This document shows, piece after piece, positions 26,758 to 35,758 of a DNA stretch of 64,000 bases. Where the stretch lies: positions 1,116,001 through 1,180,000 of the forward strand of contig NZ_JADPQG010000001.1 of assembly GCF_015687175.1 (NCBI RefSeq), given 5' to 3'. Each line of letters opens with the position of its first letter. The stretch's first letter is position 1. Origin of the DNA: Reinekea sp. G2M2-21. Its GTDB lineage: Bacteria; Pseudomonadota; Gammaproteobacteria; Pseudomonadales; Natronospirillaceae. The position numbers and the translations under genes are program-made. The notes under the pieces are model-generated. The model did no database searches. It was given only the letters and a program-made list of their open reading frames with translations, and was not told where the DNA came from.

Positions 26758-28929
26758 ATGACTGACTATATTCAAACAGGCGGCCTGAAGGTTGCTGAAT
26801 CTCTCTATCAGCTGGTTAATCAGGAGATCTTACCGGGTACCGGTGTCGAACAAGCCCAGTTTTGGCAGTCATTGGAATCGATTTTTTCGGACCTTGGGCC
26901 GGAAAATCAACGCCTGTTGGCTGTGCGGGATCGAATGCAGCAGCAAATTGATGACTGGCATCGCAGCCGTCAGGGGCAACCTCATGACGCTCTACAATAT
27001 CATCAGATGTTGGAAAGTATTGGTTATCTGTTGCCGGAAGTGGACGATTTCGAGATTTCAACCACGGGAGTGGACACCGAGATTGCACAGCAGGCCGGTC
27101 CGCAGCTGGTGGTACCGGTCAAAAATGCCCGTTTTGCCTTGAATGCAGCGAATGCGCGTTGGGGGTCTTTATATGACGCACTCTACGGGACTGATGCCAT
27201 ACCTGAGACCGATGGTGCTGAAAACGCCGGTGGATACAATCCTGTGCGTGGTAGCAAAGTTATTGCTTTTGCCAAGCAGCACTTGGATACGGTGGCACCG
27301 ATTGCTGGTGCCAGTCATGCAGATGTTGTTCAGTATCAGATTCAAGGCGGTAAGTTGGTTTTGACGTTGACCAATAAAGAAACGGTGCACTTGGCTCAGC
27401 CTGAACGATTCGTTGGGTTTCAGGGCGATGTTGATAAGCCAACCGCGGTATTGTTAAAGCATAATGGCTTGCACGTTGAGATTCAGATCGACCGTGATCA
27501 TTTGATTGGCAAGACCGATCTGGCTGGTGTTAAAGATGTGGTGGTTGAAGCGGCCTTAACGACCATTATGGACTGCGAAGACTCTGTCGCCGCTGTTGAT
27601 GCTGAAGATAAGGTTGAAGTTTACCGTAACTGGCTCGGTCTCATGCAGGGTAACCTGTCTGCTGAGTTCGTGAAGGGCGGGAAAACATTGACTCGGAATC
27701 TGGCGTTGGACCGGCACTATACAGCGGCCGATGGTTCTGAGTTGGTGCTACATGGGCGCAGTTTGATGTTTATCCGCAATGTGGGCCACCTGATGACAAA
27801 TCCTGCCGTTCTGAACGCAGACGGTGCCGAAATTCCGGAGGGTATTCTCGACGGGATGGTGACCGTTTTGGCGGCTATGCATGACCTAAAAGCAACGAAC
27901 TCGTTATCCAACAGTCGCACCGGCAGTGTGTATATCGTTAAACCAAAAATGCATGGGCCGGAAGAGGTGGCCTTTACCGTTGCTTTGTTCGAGCGTATCG
28001 AGAAAGCTCTGGGGTTGGCTCAAAACACGTTGAAGGTGGGCATTATGGATGAAGAGCGTCGAACGTCTCTCAACCTGAAAGCCTGCATATTTGAAGCCAG
28101 AGAGCGTGTTGTATTCATTAATACCGGTTTCCTGGATCGCACCGGTGACGAAATTCACACCAGTATGCATGCCGGTGTGATGATTCCTAAAGCTCAGATG
28201 AAAGCCACAACCTGGATACAGGCCTACGAGAATAATAATGTTGATGTTGGGTTGGCCTGCGGTCTGCCTGGCAAGGCTCAGATCGGCAAAGGTATGTGGG
28301 CCATGCCGGATGAAATGGCGAACATGCTGGTGCAGAAGATTGCGCATCCGCAGTCCGGAGCAAACACTGCCTGGGTGCCGTCACCAAATGGCGCGACACT
28401 GCACAGTACCCATTATCATCAGGTCAACGTTTTTGAACTTCAGGAAACGTTACGCAACCGTGCTGCAGCGCGTCGCGAAGACATTTTACAGATTCCATTA
28501 ATGGCTAATCCTTCTGAATTAACGGCTGAGCAGATTCAAGCGGAGCTGGACAACAACGCGCAGGGTATTCTCGGTTATGTGGTTCGTTGGGTGGAGCAGG
28601 GGGTGGGTTGTTCTAAGGTGCCGGACATCAATAATGTCGGTCTCATGGAAGATCGCGCGACGTTGCGGATTTCAAGTCAGCATGTTGCGAATTGGTTATT
28701 GCACGGTGTGACCAATGAAGCACAGATTATGGAGACGCTGGAGCGTATGGCGGCCATCGTAGACCAACAGAACAAAGGTGATGTAGGTTACCAGCCGATG
28801 AGTCCTGATTTTGCCAGTAGTGTCGCGTTTCAGGCTGCTAAAGATCTGATCTTTAAAGGGGTTGAGCAACCGAATGGCTATACAGAGCCGCTGCTGCATG
28901 CATATCGCTTAAAGGCAAAATTGCAGTAA
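26758..28929 (+). CDS. glcB: Malate synthase G
   Basis: 723 residues, the single-chain G form. Visible features are [21 protein letters not shown] at the N-terminus, [17 protein letters not shown] (catalytic-site acids), [19 protein letters not shown], and [15 protein letters not shown]. It condenses glyoxylate with acetyl-CoA to malate. Starts with ATG after AAAAAAGGG. With isocitrate lyase on the other side of the LysR gene it forms the full shunt. A perfect hairpin follows the stop codon. Confidence 0.95.
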   Translation: MTDYIQTGGLKVAESLYQLVNQEILPGTGVEQAQFWQSLESIFSDLGPENQRLLAVRDRMQQQIDDWHRSRQGQPHDALQYHQMLESIGYLLPEVDDFEISTTGVDTEIAQQAGPQLVVPVKNARFALNAANARWGSLYDALYGTDAIPETDGAENAGGYNPVRGSKVIAFAKQHLDTVAPIAGASHADVVQYQIQGGKLVLTLTNKETVHLAQPERFVGFQGDVDKPTAVLLKHNGLHVEIQIDRDHLIGKTDLAGVKDVVVEAALTTIMDCEDSVAAVDAEDKVEVYRNWLGLMQGNLSAEFVKGGKTLTRNLALDRHYTAADGSELVLHGRSLMFIRNVGHLMTNPAVLNADGAEIPEGILDGMVTVLAAMHDLKATNSLSNSRTGSVYIVKPKMHGPEEVAFTVALFERIEKALGLAQNTLKVGIMDEERRTSLNLKACIFEARERVVFINTGFLDRTGDEIHTSMHAGVMIPKAQMKATTWIQAYENNNVDVGLACGLPGKAQIGKGMWAMPDEMANMLVQKIAHPQSGANTAWVPSPNGATLHSTHYHQVNVFELQETLRNRAAARREDILQIPLMANPSELTAEQIQAELDNNAQGILGYVVRWVEQGVGCSKVPDINNVGLMEDRATLRISSQHVANWLLHGVTNEAQIMETLERMAAIVDQQNKGDVGYQPMSPDFASSVAFQAAKDLIFKGVEQPNGYTEPLLHAYRLKAKLQ

Positions 28930-28944
28930 GTTTGTCAGAGGTCC

Positions 28945-28972
28945 GATTGTCGGGGCTAGCGCCCCGACAATC
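28945..28972. terminator. Perfect hairpin between glcB and ldhA
   Basis: GATTGTCGGGGC-TAGC-GCCCCGACAATC, a 12-base perfect stem 15 bases after the glcB stop and a few bases from the convergent ldhA stop. No T-tract follows on either strand, so it may work as a two-way Rho-assisted terminator or an mRNA end protector. Confidence 0.6.
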
Positions 28973-28978
28973 ATGAAT

Positions 28979-29974
28979 TCAATTTGCTTTGACCACGCAA
29001 ATGGTTTCCAAATCGTTCGCTTCGAACCCTGAAATGTTTTTGATGGTGACATCGGCAATGGCGCTCAGCGCTTCTTCGGTAAAAAATGCCTGATGACCGG
29101 TGATCATGACATTGTTGAAAGTTTGCAGGCGGGCAAAAGTGTCGTCATATAGGATCTTATTAGAGTTGTCTTCAAAAAACAGATCCGCTTCTTCTTCGTA
29201 GACATCCAACCCCAGATACCCGACTTTGCCGGTTTTTAACGCGTCGATCACCGCGCGCGTATCGATTAAGGCTCCGCGACTGGTGTTAATCAGCATGACG
29301 CCTTGTTTCATCTGATGCAGGCTATTGCTGTTGATAATGTGTCGGGTGGAAGGCAAAAGCGGACAATGCAAAGACAAAATATCGCTCTCCGCCCAGATCT
29401 GTTCCAGTGGTACATAACGAGCATCTGTTTGTTCTACTTCCGGATTGGGAAATGGGTCATGGCAGATGACCTTGCAACCGAAACCCAGCATGATGCGGAT
29501 AAACGCTAGTCCAATTTTACCAGTGCCGATGACTCCGACTGTTTTTCCGTGCATGTCAAAACCTAATAGCCCATGCAGAGAATAGTCGTTCTCACGAACG
29601 CGGTTGTGCGCGCGGTGAAGGTTTCGATTCAGGCATAATGAGAGTGCGACTGCGTGTTCGGCTACCGCGTAAGGTGAGTATTCTGGCACCCGTGTGACGG
29701 TTATGCCGTGTTGCTCGCTTTGAGTAAGATCAACGTTATTGAAGCCGGCACAGCGCATGGCGATCAGTTTAACGTTGTTGGCTGCCAGAGTGTCGATAAC
29801 AGGGGCAGATAAGGTATCGTTGACAAAACAGCAAACTGCATCAAAACCCTGAGATAGCGCAGCTGTCTGTTCATCAAGGTGCGGTTCGAAAAAGGTGAGC
29901 TCATGCTGGCCATTATTGATGGCATTCAAGTGAGCCTGGTCGTAGGGTTTACTGCTGAATACGGCAACTTTCAT
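28979..29974 (-). CDS. ldhA: D-2-hydroxyacid dehydrogenase (D-lactate dehydrogenase type)
   Basis: 331 residues. Rossmann motif GVIGTGKIGLAFIRIMLGFG near residue 150. Catalytic Arg in LINTSRGALIDT, Glu in the YLGLDVYEEEADLF region, and catalytic His in MITGHQAFFTEEAL. The segment YSPYAVAEHAVAL is typical of fermentative D-lactate dehydrogenases, reducing pyruvate with NADH. It is the last gene of a minus-strand run purM-purN-DUF3108-ldhA, 18 bases after the DUF3108 stop, though the functional link to purine synthesis is unclear. Confidence 0.88.
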   Translation of the reverse strand: MKVAVFSSKPYDQAHLNAINNGQHELTFFEPHLDEQTAALSQGFDAVCCFVNDTLSAPVIDTLAANNVKLIAMRCAGFNNVDLTQSEQHGITVTRVPEYSPYAVAEHAVALSLCLNRNLHRAHNRVRENDYSLHGLLGFDMHGKTVGVIGTGKIGLAFIRIMLGFGCKVICHDPFPNPEVEQTDARYVPLEQIWAESDILSLHCPLLPSTRHIINSNSLHQMKQGVMLINTSRGALIDTRAVIDALKTGKVGYLGLDVYEEEADLFFEDNSNKILYDDTFARLQTFNNVMITGHQAFFTEEALSAIADVTIKNISGFEANDLETICVVKAN

Positions 29975-29992
29975 GTGGTTTCCTGATTGGGC

Positions 29993-30718
29993 TTAAGGTG
30001 ACAGTGTTACAGGCTGATTGTTTATCCAGAGTTTCTGCACAATCATGTCATCTTTAATTTTATCTTCTTTGTAGGTGGTGTAGCGCACCGGGATAAAATC
30101 GTAGTCTTTGGCGACCCAGATGAGTTTCTTTTCATCGGGCTTAAGTGGCTTGGTTTGTTTGAGAATAAAGGTGTGTATTCGTCCGGATTCGAGCGATAGC
30201 AGTTCTTCGCCAATAATTTCAAACGTAATGTCATCTGGGCGTGAGTAGCGCATGTATCGATAGGAAAAGGATGTTTGCTGCCCACTGATCAGTGCGGCTC
30301 GTAATGGCAATTGAAAGCTTAGTGGGTCGTGAATAACTGAGTTGAGTGGGAACTCATAATCGTCTTTTTTCACGGTGCCGGTTATTTTCTTTTCGTTCCA
30401 GTTGAACAGCCAGTCAATGTTTTCTTTCACAAACAGAAACTTTGTTCGTTGCTGATATTGGCTGGGTTGATAGCCCAGGTTGCCGGTGTTGCCAATGGAA
30501 ACTTCTTTGTGGCGCAGTGGGCCGCCTTTGATGTCGAGCAGTAACGTCCAATTGCCGGTCTCAGTCATGCTGAACTCGATATCGCCTTTCGCTTTCAGGT
30601 CGAGTGCCCCATGGCGGGTTGCTTCGATTTCTGCACGGTAATTACTGAGCTCGGCAGTGCTCAAAGATGCCAAGCTCAACAGGCTGATAACGATGACAGA
30701 TTGTAGCAGTCGTTTCAT
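29993..30718 (-). CDS. DUF3108-family periplasmic protein
   Basis: 241 residues from the ATG at 30718, beginning with a Sec signal peptide (MKRLLQSVIVISLLSLASLSTA). The mature part is beta-rich, with the LSNYRAEIEATRHGALDLKAKG start and the VAKDYDFIPVRYTTYKEDK end typical of DUF3108. The family has no established function. The gene follows purN by about 35 bases, a neighbourhood I recall from Pseudomonas too. The open frame continues into purN but that extension is not used. Confidence 0.8.
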   Translation of the reverse strand: MKRLLQSVIVISLLSLASLSTAELSNYRAEIEATRHGALDLKAKGDIEFSMTETGNWTLLLDIKGGPLRHKEVSIGNTGNLGYQPSQYQQRTKFLFVKENIDWLFNWNEKKITGTVKKDDYEFPLNSVIHDPLSFQLPLRAALISGQQTSFSYRYMRYSRPDDITFEIIGEELLSLESGRIHTFILKQTKPLKPDEKKLIWVAKDYDFIPVRYTTYKEDKIKDDMIVQKLWINNQPVTLSP

Positions 30719-30752
30719 AGGGCAGTGTTTGACCGAATAAAGTGAATTGCGA

Positions 30753-31394
30753 CTAAGTATCCGGTAAAAGCTTGGGAAACTGAAGAGGGGTGCCATCCAA
30801 TATCGGTAAGCCTTCAGCAAAGGTTAAGCGTTCCGAGCATAACCAGGCTAATGCCTCAGGATAGAGCCGATGCTCTGATGCCAAAACACGTTTACTCAGA
30901 CTGAGTTCCGTGTCGCCGGTTTTAATGGCAACTTTTGCCTGCAGGATAAGCGGACCGCCATCCAACTCAGGCGTGACAAAATGAACCGTTGCACCGGCTT
31001 CCTTATCGCCAGCTTCTAATGCTCGTTTGTGCGTGTGTAAGCCTGGGTACTTTGGCAGCAGCGAAGGGTGAATATTGATCATTCGGCCTAAGTAGTGCGT
31101 GACAAATTCATCGGTCAAAATACGCATAAAACCTGCAAGAACCACAAAATCGGGTGCGTAGCTGTCGATACGGTCGCTCAATGCAGCATCGAAAGCGGCT
31201 CTGTTGGTAAATTGCGTATGATCCAGTGTGATCGCATCAGCTCCGGCTTTCACCGCACGCTGCAGTCCCATGACATTAGGTCGGTTGGAAATAACAGCGG
31301 CCACGCGACCCTGAATGCTGCCTTTGTCACAGGCATCCAGAATCGCTTGCAGGTTGCTGCCGCCACCGCTGATCAGAACGACGAGTTGCTTCAT
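30753..31394 (-). CDS. purN: Phosphoribosylglycinamide formyltransferase 1
   Basis: 213 residues from the ATG at 31394. LISGGGSNLQAILDAC binds the substrate phosphate, the catalytic Asn-His-Asp set is in MINIHPSLLPKYPGLHTHKRAL and TVHFVTPELDGGPLI. It transfers a formyl group from 10-formyltetrahydrofolate to GAR, the third step of purine synthesis. It begins four bases after the purM stop, so the two are co-transcribed. Confidence 0.94.
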   Translation of the reverse strand: MKQLVVLISGGGSNLQAILDACDKGSIQGRVAAVISNRPNVMGLQRAVKAGADAITLDHTQFTNRAAFDAALSDRIDSYAPDFVVLAGFMRILTDEFVTHYLGRMINIHPSLLPKYPGLHTHKRALEAGDKEAGATVHFVTPELDGGPLILQAKVAIKTGDTELSLSKRVLASEHRLYPEALAWLCSERLTFAEGLPILDGTPLQFPKLLPDT

Positions 31395-31398
31395 GAGG

Positions 31399-32448
31399 TC
31401 AGCCGTTAATGCCTTCAATGATGACACTATCTCGGGCCTTGGCTTCAATGCTGCCGATGCTGACGGGTGATTCACCCAGCTGGCTTAGTTTGTCCAGAAT
31501 CGCCTGTTCAGCGGCAGCAGGTACAACTAAAATTAAACCAATGCCACAGTTAAAGGTTCGGAACATTTCAACATCTGTAATATTGCCTTGAGATTGCAGC
31601 CAATTGAATACTTCAGGCATTTGCCATTGGCTGGCATCAATTCTCACTGCCAGGTTTTCAGGTAGTACCCGTGGCAGGTTTTCCCAGAATCCGCCCCCCG
31701 TGATGTGAGAAATGGCGTGTACGGGCTGTTCTTTCAGTAGTGCCAAGATGGGTTTGACGTAAATACGGGTTGGTTCGAGTAACGCCTCAGCCAGAGTTTT
31801 GTTGCCCAATTTGGCGTTGGTGTCGGCGCCGGATACTGCAAGAACTTTACGGATCAATGAATAACCATTCGAGTGCGGTCCTGATGACGGCAAGCCAATA
31901 ACCTTGTCGCCAGCGTTCACCTTGCTGCCTTCGATAATCTGGTCTTCTTCGACGATACCAGTGCAAAACCCGGCTAGATCGTATTCTTCACCTTGATACA
32001 TACCGGGCATTTCAGCGGTTTCGCCACCGACCAATGCGCAATTCGCTTGTTTGCAGCCTTCGCCGATACCGGCCACAACGCGGCTGGCAATGTCGACACT
32101 GAGTTTGCCAGTGGCGTAGTAATCCAAAAAGTAGAGTGGTTCAGCGCCTAGAACGATCAGGTCGTTAACACACATGGCAACCAGATCAATACCAATAGTG
32201 TCGTGGTGATCCAGATCCATCGCCAGTTTCAACTTTGTGCCCACACCATCGGTTCCGGAAACCAGGATAGGTTTCTTGTAGCCTTCGGGTATGCGGCAAA
32301 GCGCTCCAAACCCACCAATTCCGCCAAGGACTTCCGGGCGACGTGTCGCTTTAACCGTGCCTTTAATCCGTTCGACTAATGCATTACCTGCATCAATGTC
32401 GACACCCGCGTCTTTATAGCTGAGGGAAGGTTTGTTTTGGTCTGTCAT
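31399..32448 (-). CDS. purM: Phosphoribosylformylglycinamidine cyclo-ligase (AIR synthetase)
   Basis: 349 residues from the ATG at 32448, with GGAG eight to twelve bases upstream; an in-frame TTG at 32460 is less likely. Family motifs include [21 protein letters not shown] at the N-terminus, [33 protein letters not shown] and [13 protein letters not shown]. It closes the imidazole ring of AIR with ATP. First gene of the purM-purN-DUF3108-ldhA run, divergent from the DUF2066 gene. Confidence 0.94.
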   Translation of the reverse strand: MTDQNKPSLSYKDAGVDIDAGNALVERIKGTVKATRRPEVLGGIGGFGALCRIPEGYKKPILVSGTDGVGTKLKLAMDLDHHDTIGIDLVAMCVNDLIVLGAEPLYFLDYYATGKLSVDIASRVVAGIGEGCKQANCALVGGETAEMPGMYQGEEYDLAGFCTGIVEEDQIIEGSKVNAGDKVIGLPSSGPHSNGYSLIRKVLAVSGADTNAKLGNKTLAEALLEPTRIYVKPILALLKEQPVHAISHITGGGFWENLPRVLPENLAVRIDASQWQMPEVFNWLQSQGNITDVEMFRTFNCGIGLILVVPAAAEQAILDKLSQLGESPVSIGSIEAKARDSVIIEGING

Positions 32449-32659
32449 TTGGGGCTCCAAATCGTTGAAAAAGTGGCCTGATCGTGAGGCGCGCGGATTG
32501 TAACAGGGTCTTACGCATTGTTCAGCATGTCTGTTTGGTCAATTTTTTACCGTTGGGGCGGGCAGTAAAAGCGTAAATAATGGATAAGGGGTCACTGCAT
32601 TTTCTGTAACGCTCTGTCACAATAGACGGATTGTTTCAAAATTATGAGTTTACTGGTCA

Positions 32660-33796
32660 ATGAAGAGTTTTTTCCGTTTGAGATCCTTGCAAATAAGCCG
32701 TCGTATTCAGCTAAACCTCGTATTGCTTGCGTCTGCGCTTTTGGGCGTATCAGGTTCAGTGATAGCGGCGTCGACGGTGGATTTGTACCAAGAACAGGTC
32801 GTGGTTAGCCAAAACGCCTCTCAAAAGGAACAAAATGAGGCGATTCAGTCCTCGTTTGCCCGATTATTGGTTCGGGTTACTGGTATTACACAGGTACTTG
32901 AGTACCCAACCGTTATCGATGAATTAAAACAGGGCAGCAAATACCTGGCGACATTCCGGTTTGAGCCCAGTGATGTATTTTTTACCAATGTTCTGGGTGA
33001 AAAAGTCCCCACCAAATTAATGAACCTGACTTTTGATAAAAAGACAGTCGATGCATTTCTTGTGCAGAATCGACTTCCGGTGTGGGGTGAGAAGCGTCCG
33101 GATGTTCTGTTTTGGATCGCGGATCGTTTAGAAGGGCAGGATCACATTCTGGCCGATGCAGAAGAGTCACGGTTAGCGACCATAGTGGCAGAGCAGACCG
33201 ATATTCGGGGCATTCCTTATCTGCTGCCTATTATGGATCTGACGGATTCGCTGACGTTGTCTTTTTCTGAGCTCTACGGCCTTTTTTCACAGGATATAGA
33301 AGTGGCTTCCGAGCGCTATAAACCGGAAGCTATTTTGACCGGGCGGGTATTAGCAGGCTCGGATGAAAACAGTTATCAGGCCGACTGGCTAATGTTGTTC
33401 AAAGGTGAACGGCTCCGTTTACCAACGGTAACTGGAACCCTGGATGAGGTCATTGCGCAGGGAGTTGACCTTGTTGCACAACGATTGTCCGAGCAATACG
33501 CACTTATTCTGGATCCGCTGATGTTAGGCAATCTCACTTTAAAGGTATCCGATATTCAAAGTCTGGGTGAGTTTGCTGCGCTCGAAAGTTACCTGCGGAC
33601 CATCAATATTATTACCAAAGCGACGGTGCGGTCTTTTTCCGGCACCGATGTGGAATTTAATGTCGAAATCAGTGGTGATCAGTCTCAACTTCAGGATGTA
33701 TTGGCTCTGGATGGCCAACTATCCCCCGTTGAAGAGGTCTCACTGGAGGCGCAGCTAGACAATAGGTTGGTATTCCAATGGCAGGAAAAGAAATAA
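32660..33796 (+). CDS. DUF2066-family exported protein
   Basis: 378 residues with a basic N-terminus and a hydrophobic stretch (about residues 18-37) ending SGSVIAAS, consistent with an export signal. The mature start VDLYQEQVVVSQNASQKEQNEAIQSSFARLLVRVTG is the recognisable opening of DUF2066 proteins, found next to perM and hda in many gammaproteobacteria. No function is known to me. It is the first of three co-directional genes, 19 bases before the permease gene. Confidence 0.82.
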   Translation: MKSFFRLRSLQISRRIQLNLVLLASALLGVSGSVIAASTVDLYQEQVVVSQNASQKEQNEAIQSSFARLLVRVTGITQVLEYPTVIDELKQGSKYLATFRFEPSDVFFTNVLGEKVPTKLMNLTFDKKTVDAFLVQNRLPVWGEKRPDVLFWIADRLEGQDHILADAEESRLATIVAEQTDIRGIPYLLPIMDLTDSLTLSFSELYGLFSQDIEVASERYKPEAILTGRVLAGSDENSYQADWLMLFKGERLRLPTVTGTLDEVIAQGVDLVAQRLSEQYALILDPLMLGNLTLKVSDIQSLGEFAALESYLRTINIITKATVRSFSGTDVEFNVEISGDQSQLQDVLALDGQLSPVEEVSLEAQLDNRLVFQWQEKK

Positions 33797-33815
33797 ACCT
33801 TAAGGACAAAATATC

Positions 33816-34985
33816 ATGCGAATGACGGACTCTCAGAAATGGTTGGTCTTGGCCGGTGGGCTTTTGTTTGGTGGCTTGTTGGTGGTGTTGGCGCCCATCC
33901 TCAGTCCTTTTTTAACCGCAGTTCTACTGGCGTATTTAGGTGATCCTTTGGTCGATAAGCTGGAAGAGTGGAAGCTCTCCCGAACCAACGGTGTGATTGT
34001 CACGTTTCTGATTTTAATGTTGATTCTTGGTCTCGCAGCCTTGTTGTTGATCCCTGCCTTGGTTCAACAGGCTGATGAGTTGATTAAGTTAATACCCAAG
34101 GGTTTCGTCTGGTTCAAAGAGGTAGCAACGCCTTATCTAGAAAATCGATTTGGTATTGAACTGATTCAGTTTGACTGGCTCGAACTCAGTAAAAAACTGG
34201 ATTGGGGTGCGACTGGCAATGTAGTGAAAGCTATTATGGCGAACGTCACTCAATCGGGTATGGCGCTTATCTCCTTTGTGGGTAATTTGGTTTTAATTCC
34301 GGTAGTGACTTTCTATTTATTAAGAGACTGGGATGTCTTGGTCGAACGTATCGGCTCCCTGATACCGCGTTACTACATTGGTCCCGTCAGCGATCTGGCA
34401 AAGCAGTGTCATGAAACGTTAGGCGCCTTTTTCCGCGGTCAACTGCTAGTGATGCTGGCGCTAGGCATTATATACGCCATCGGCATGATGCTGGTTGGCG
34501 TTGACCTTGGGTTACTGATTGGTATGTTGGCGGGGCTGGCGTCTATTGTGCCTTATCTGGGTGCTATCGTCGGTATTGGTGCAGGTTTGATTGCCGCGTT
34601 TTTTCAGTTTGGCGATATCCTGCATCTTGTCTTGGTTGTCATTGTGTTTGCCGTTGGTCAGACTCTCGAAGGTACTGTATTAACGCCAAAATTGGTCGGT
34701 GATCGGATTGGGTTGCATCCTGTTGCCGTGATTTTTGCTGTGCTCGCCGGTGGTCAGTTGTTTGGTTTTGTTGGTATCTTGTTAGCTCTGCCCGCTGCAG
34801 CAGTCATTATGGTTATGTTACGCCGGATCCATTTTAACTACCGGGCCTCCAGTTTGTACGGTGAGCCGTTGGCCGACAGCGTAGAAAATGAACAAGAATT
34901 ACAATCGCTGGCAGAGCAGGTTGATAGCATTACCGATGCTGAAGATACTTCACTGCAGGATGATAACGAGGAAAACAAGGCATGA
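33816..34985 (+). CDS. AI-2E transporter-family (PerM-like) membrane protein
   Basis: 389 residues with about eight membrane helices. It opens with paired hydrophobic segments (LVLAGGLLFGGLLVVLAPIL). The later blocks ALGIIYAIGMMLVGVDLGLLIGMLAGLASIVPYLGAIVG and VGDRIGLHPVAVIFAVLAGGQLFGFVGILLALPAAAV are family signatures. Members include the autoinducer-2 exporter TqsA and Na+/H+ antiporters, so substrate is uncertain. The C-terminus is a hydrophilic acidic tail. AAGGAC precedes the ATG, and its stop overlaps the hda start. Confidence 0.87.
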   Translation: MRMTDSQKWLVLAGGLLFGGLLVVLAPILSPFLTAVLLAYLGDPLVDKLEEWKLSRTNGVIVTFLILMLILGLAALLLIPALVQQADELIKLIPKGFVWFKEVATPYLENRFGIELIQFDWLELSKKLDWGATGNVVKAIMANVTQSGMALISFVGNLVLIPVVTFYLLRDWDVLVERIGSLIPRYYIGPVSDLAKQCHETLGAFFRGQLLVMLALGIIYAIGMMLVGVDLGLLIGMLAGLASIVPYLGAIVGIGAGLIAAFFQFGDILHLVLVVIVFAVGQTLEGTVLTPKLVGDRIGLHPVAVIFAVLAGGQLFGFVGILLALPAAAVIMVMLRRIHFNYRASSLYGEPLADSVENEQELQSLAEQVDSITDAEDTSLQDDNEENKA

Positions 34986-35686
34986 AATCATCCGTGAGCC
35001 AACAAATGCCATTGCATGTTGGCTTCCGCGAAGATGCGGTATTTGAGCATTATTTACCCGGCGAGAATGCCGTTGCCGTGGGAACGCTGCGGCAAGCTCT
35101 GGCGAAATTGTCCGACCATCTGATATTCCTCTGGGGCGCGCGCGGAACCGGTGTGAGTCATCTTTTACAGGCGGCGATTCATGACTTGCAGACACAGGGA
35201 TTGGACGCATTGTATTTGCCTTTGGGCGAATGCATCGATTATGGCCCGGATGCGCTCGACGGCTTGGATGAAATGCAGGCGTTGGCGATCGACGATATAG
35301 ACTTGGTGGCCGAACACGAACAATGGCAAGAGGCTTTGTTTCATTTATACAACCGCATGCGTGATGCCGAGAAACTGTTGATTGTTGGCGGTCAGCGTAG
35401 CCCATTGCATCTGACGTTGACCTTGGCTGATTTAAAATCGCGTCTGAGCTCTGGCTTAACCCTGCAGCTGATTCCAATGGGTGATGAAGATCGTGTGGAT
35501 TGGGTGATCTGGAAAGGGCGTCGCAGAGGGTTGGTTATCGAGCGCGATGTCGCTGAATTTCTGATAACTCGACATAACCAGAATATGTCTGAGTTGGTGG
35601 CAACTTTCGATCAGTTGGATTCGGCCTCGTTAGCCGAAAAGCGACGGATTACGATTCCTTTTTTAAAGCAGGTGTTGGCGTTGTGA
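34982..35686 (+). CDS. hda: DnaA regulatory inactivator Hda
   Basis: 234 residues of a DnaA-like AAA+ protein lacking the DNA-binding domain. The N-terminal QMPLHVGFREDAVFEHYLPGEN carries a clamp-binding-like segment. LIFLWGARGTGVSHLLQAA stands for Walker A, and ALAIDDIDLVAEH for Walker B. Hda with the DNA clamp promotes hydrolysis of DnaA-bound ATP to prevent over-initiation. It overlaps the end of the PerM-like gene by four bases and ends at a bidirectional terminator. Confidence 0.92.
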   Translation: MKSSVSQQMPLHVGFREDAVFEHYLPGENAVAVGTLRQALAKLSDHLIFLWGARGTGVSHLLQAAIHDLQTQGLDALYLPLGECIDYGPDALDGLDEMQALAIDDIDLVAEHEQWQEALFHLYNRMRDAEKLLIVGGQRSPLHLTLTLADLKSRLSSGLTLQLIPMGDEDRVDWVIWKGRRRGLVIERDVAEFLITRHNQNMSELVATFDQLDSASLAEKRRITIPFLKQVLAL

Positions 35687-35714
35687 CGAGTCCCAAAGGA
35701 CATTCAGAAGTTTT

Positions 35715-35747
35715 AAAAAAAACGCACTCTTTTGAGTGCGTTTTTAT
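35715..35747. terminator. Bidirectional terminator between hda and fabY
   Basis: AAAAACGCACTC-TTTT-GAGTGCGTTTTT gives a 12-base stem with T-tracts on both strands, placed between the convergent hda and fabY genes. Confidence 0.9.
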
Positions 35748-35758
35748 GTAACCTGCGG

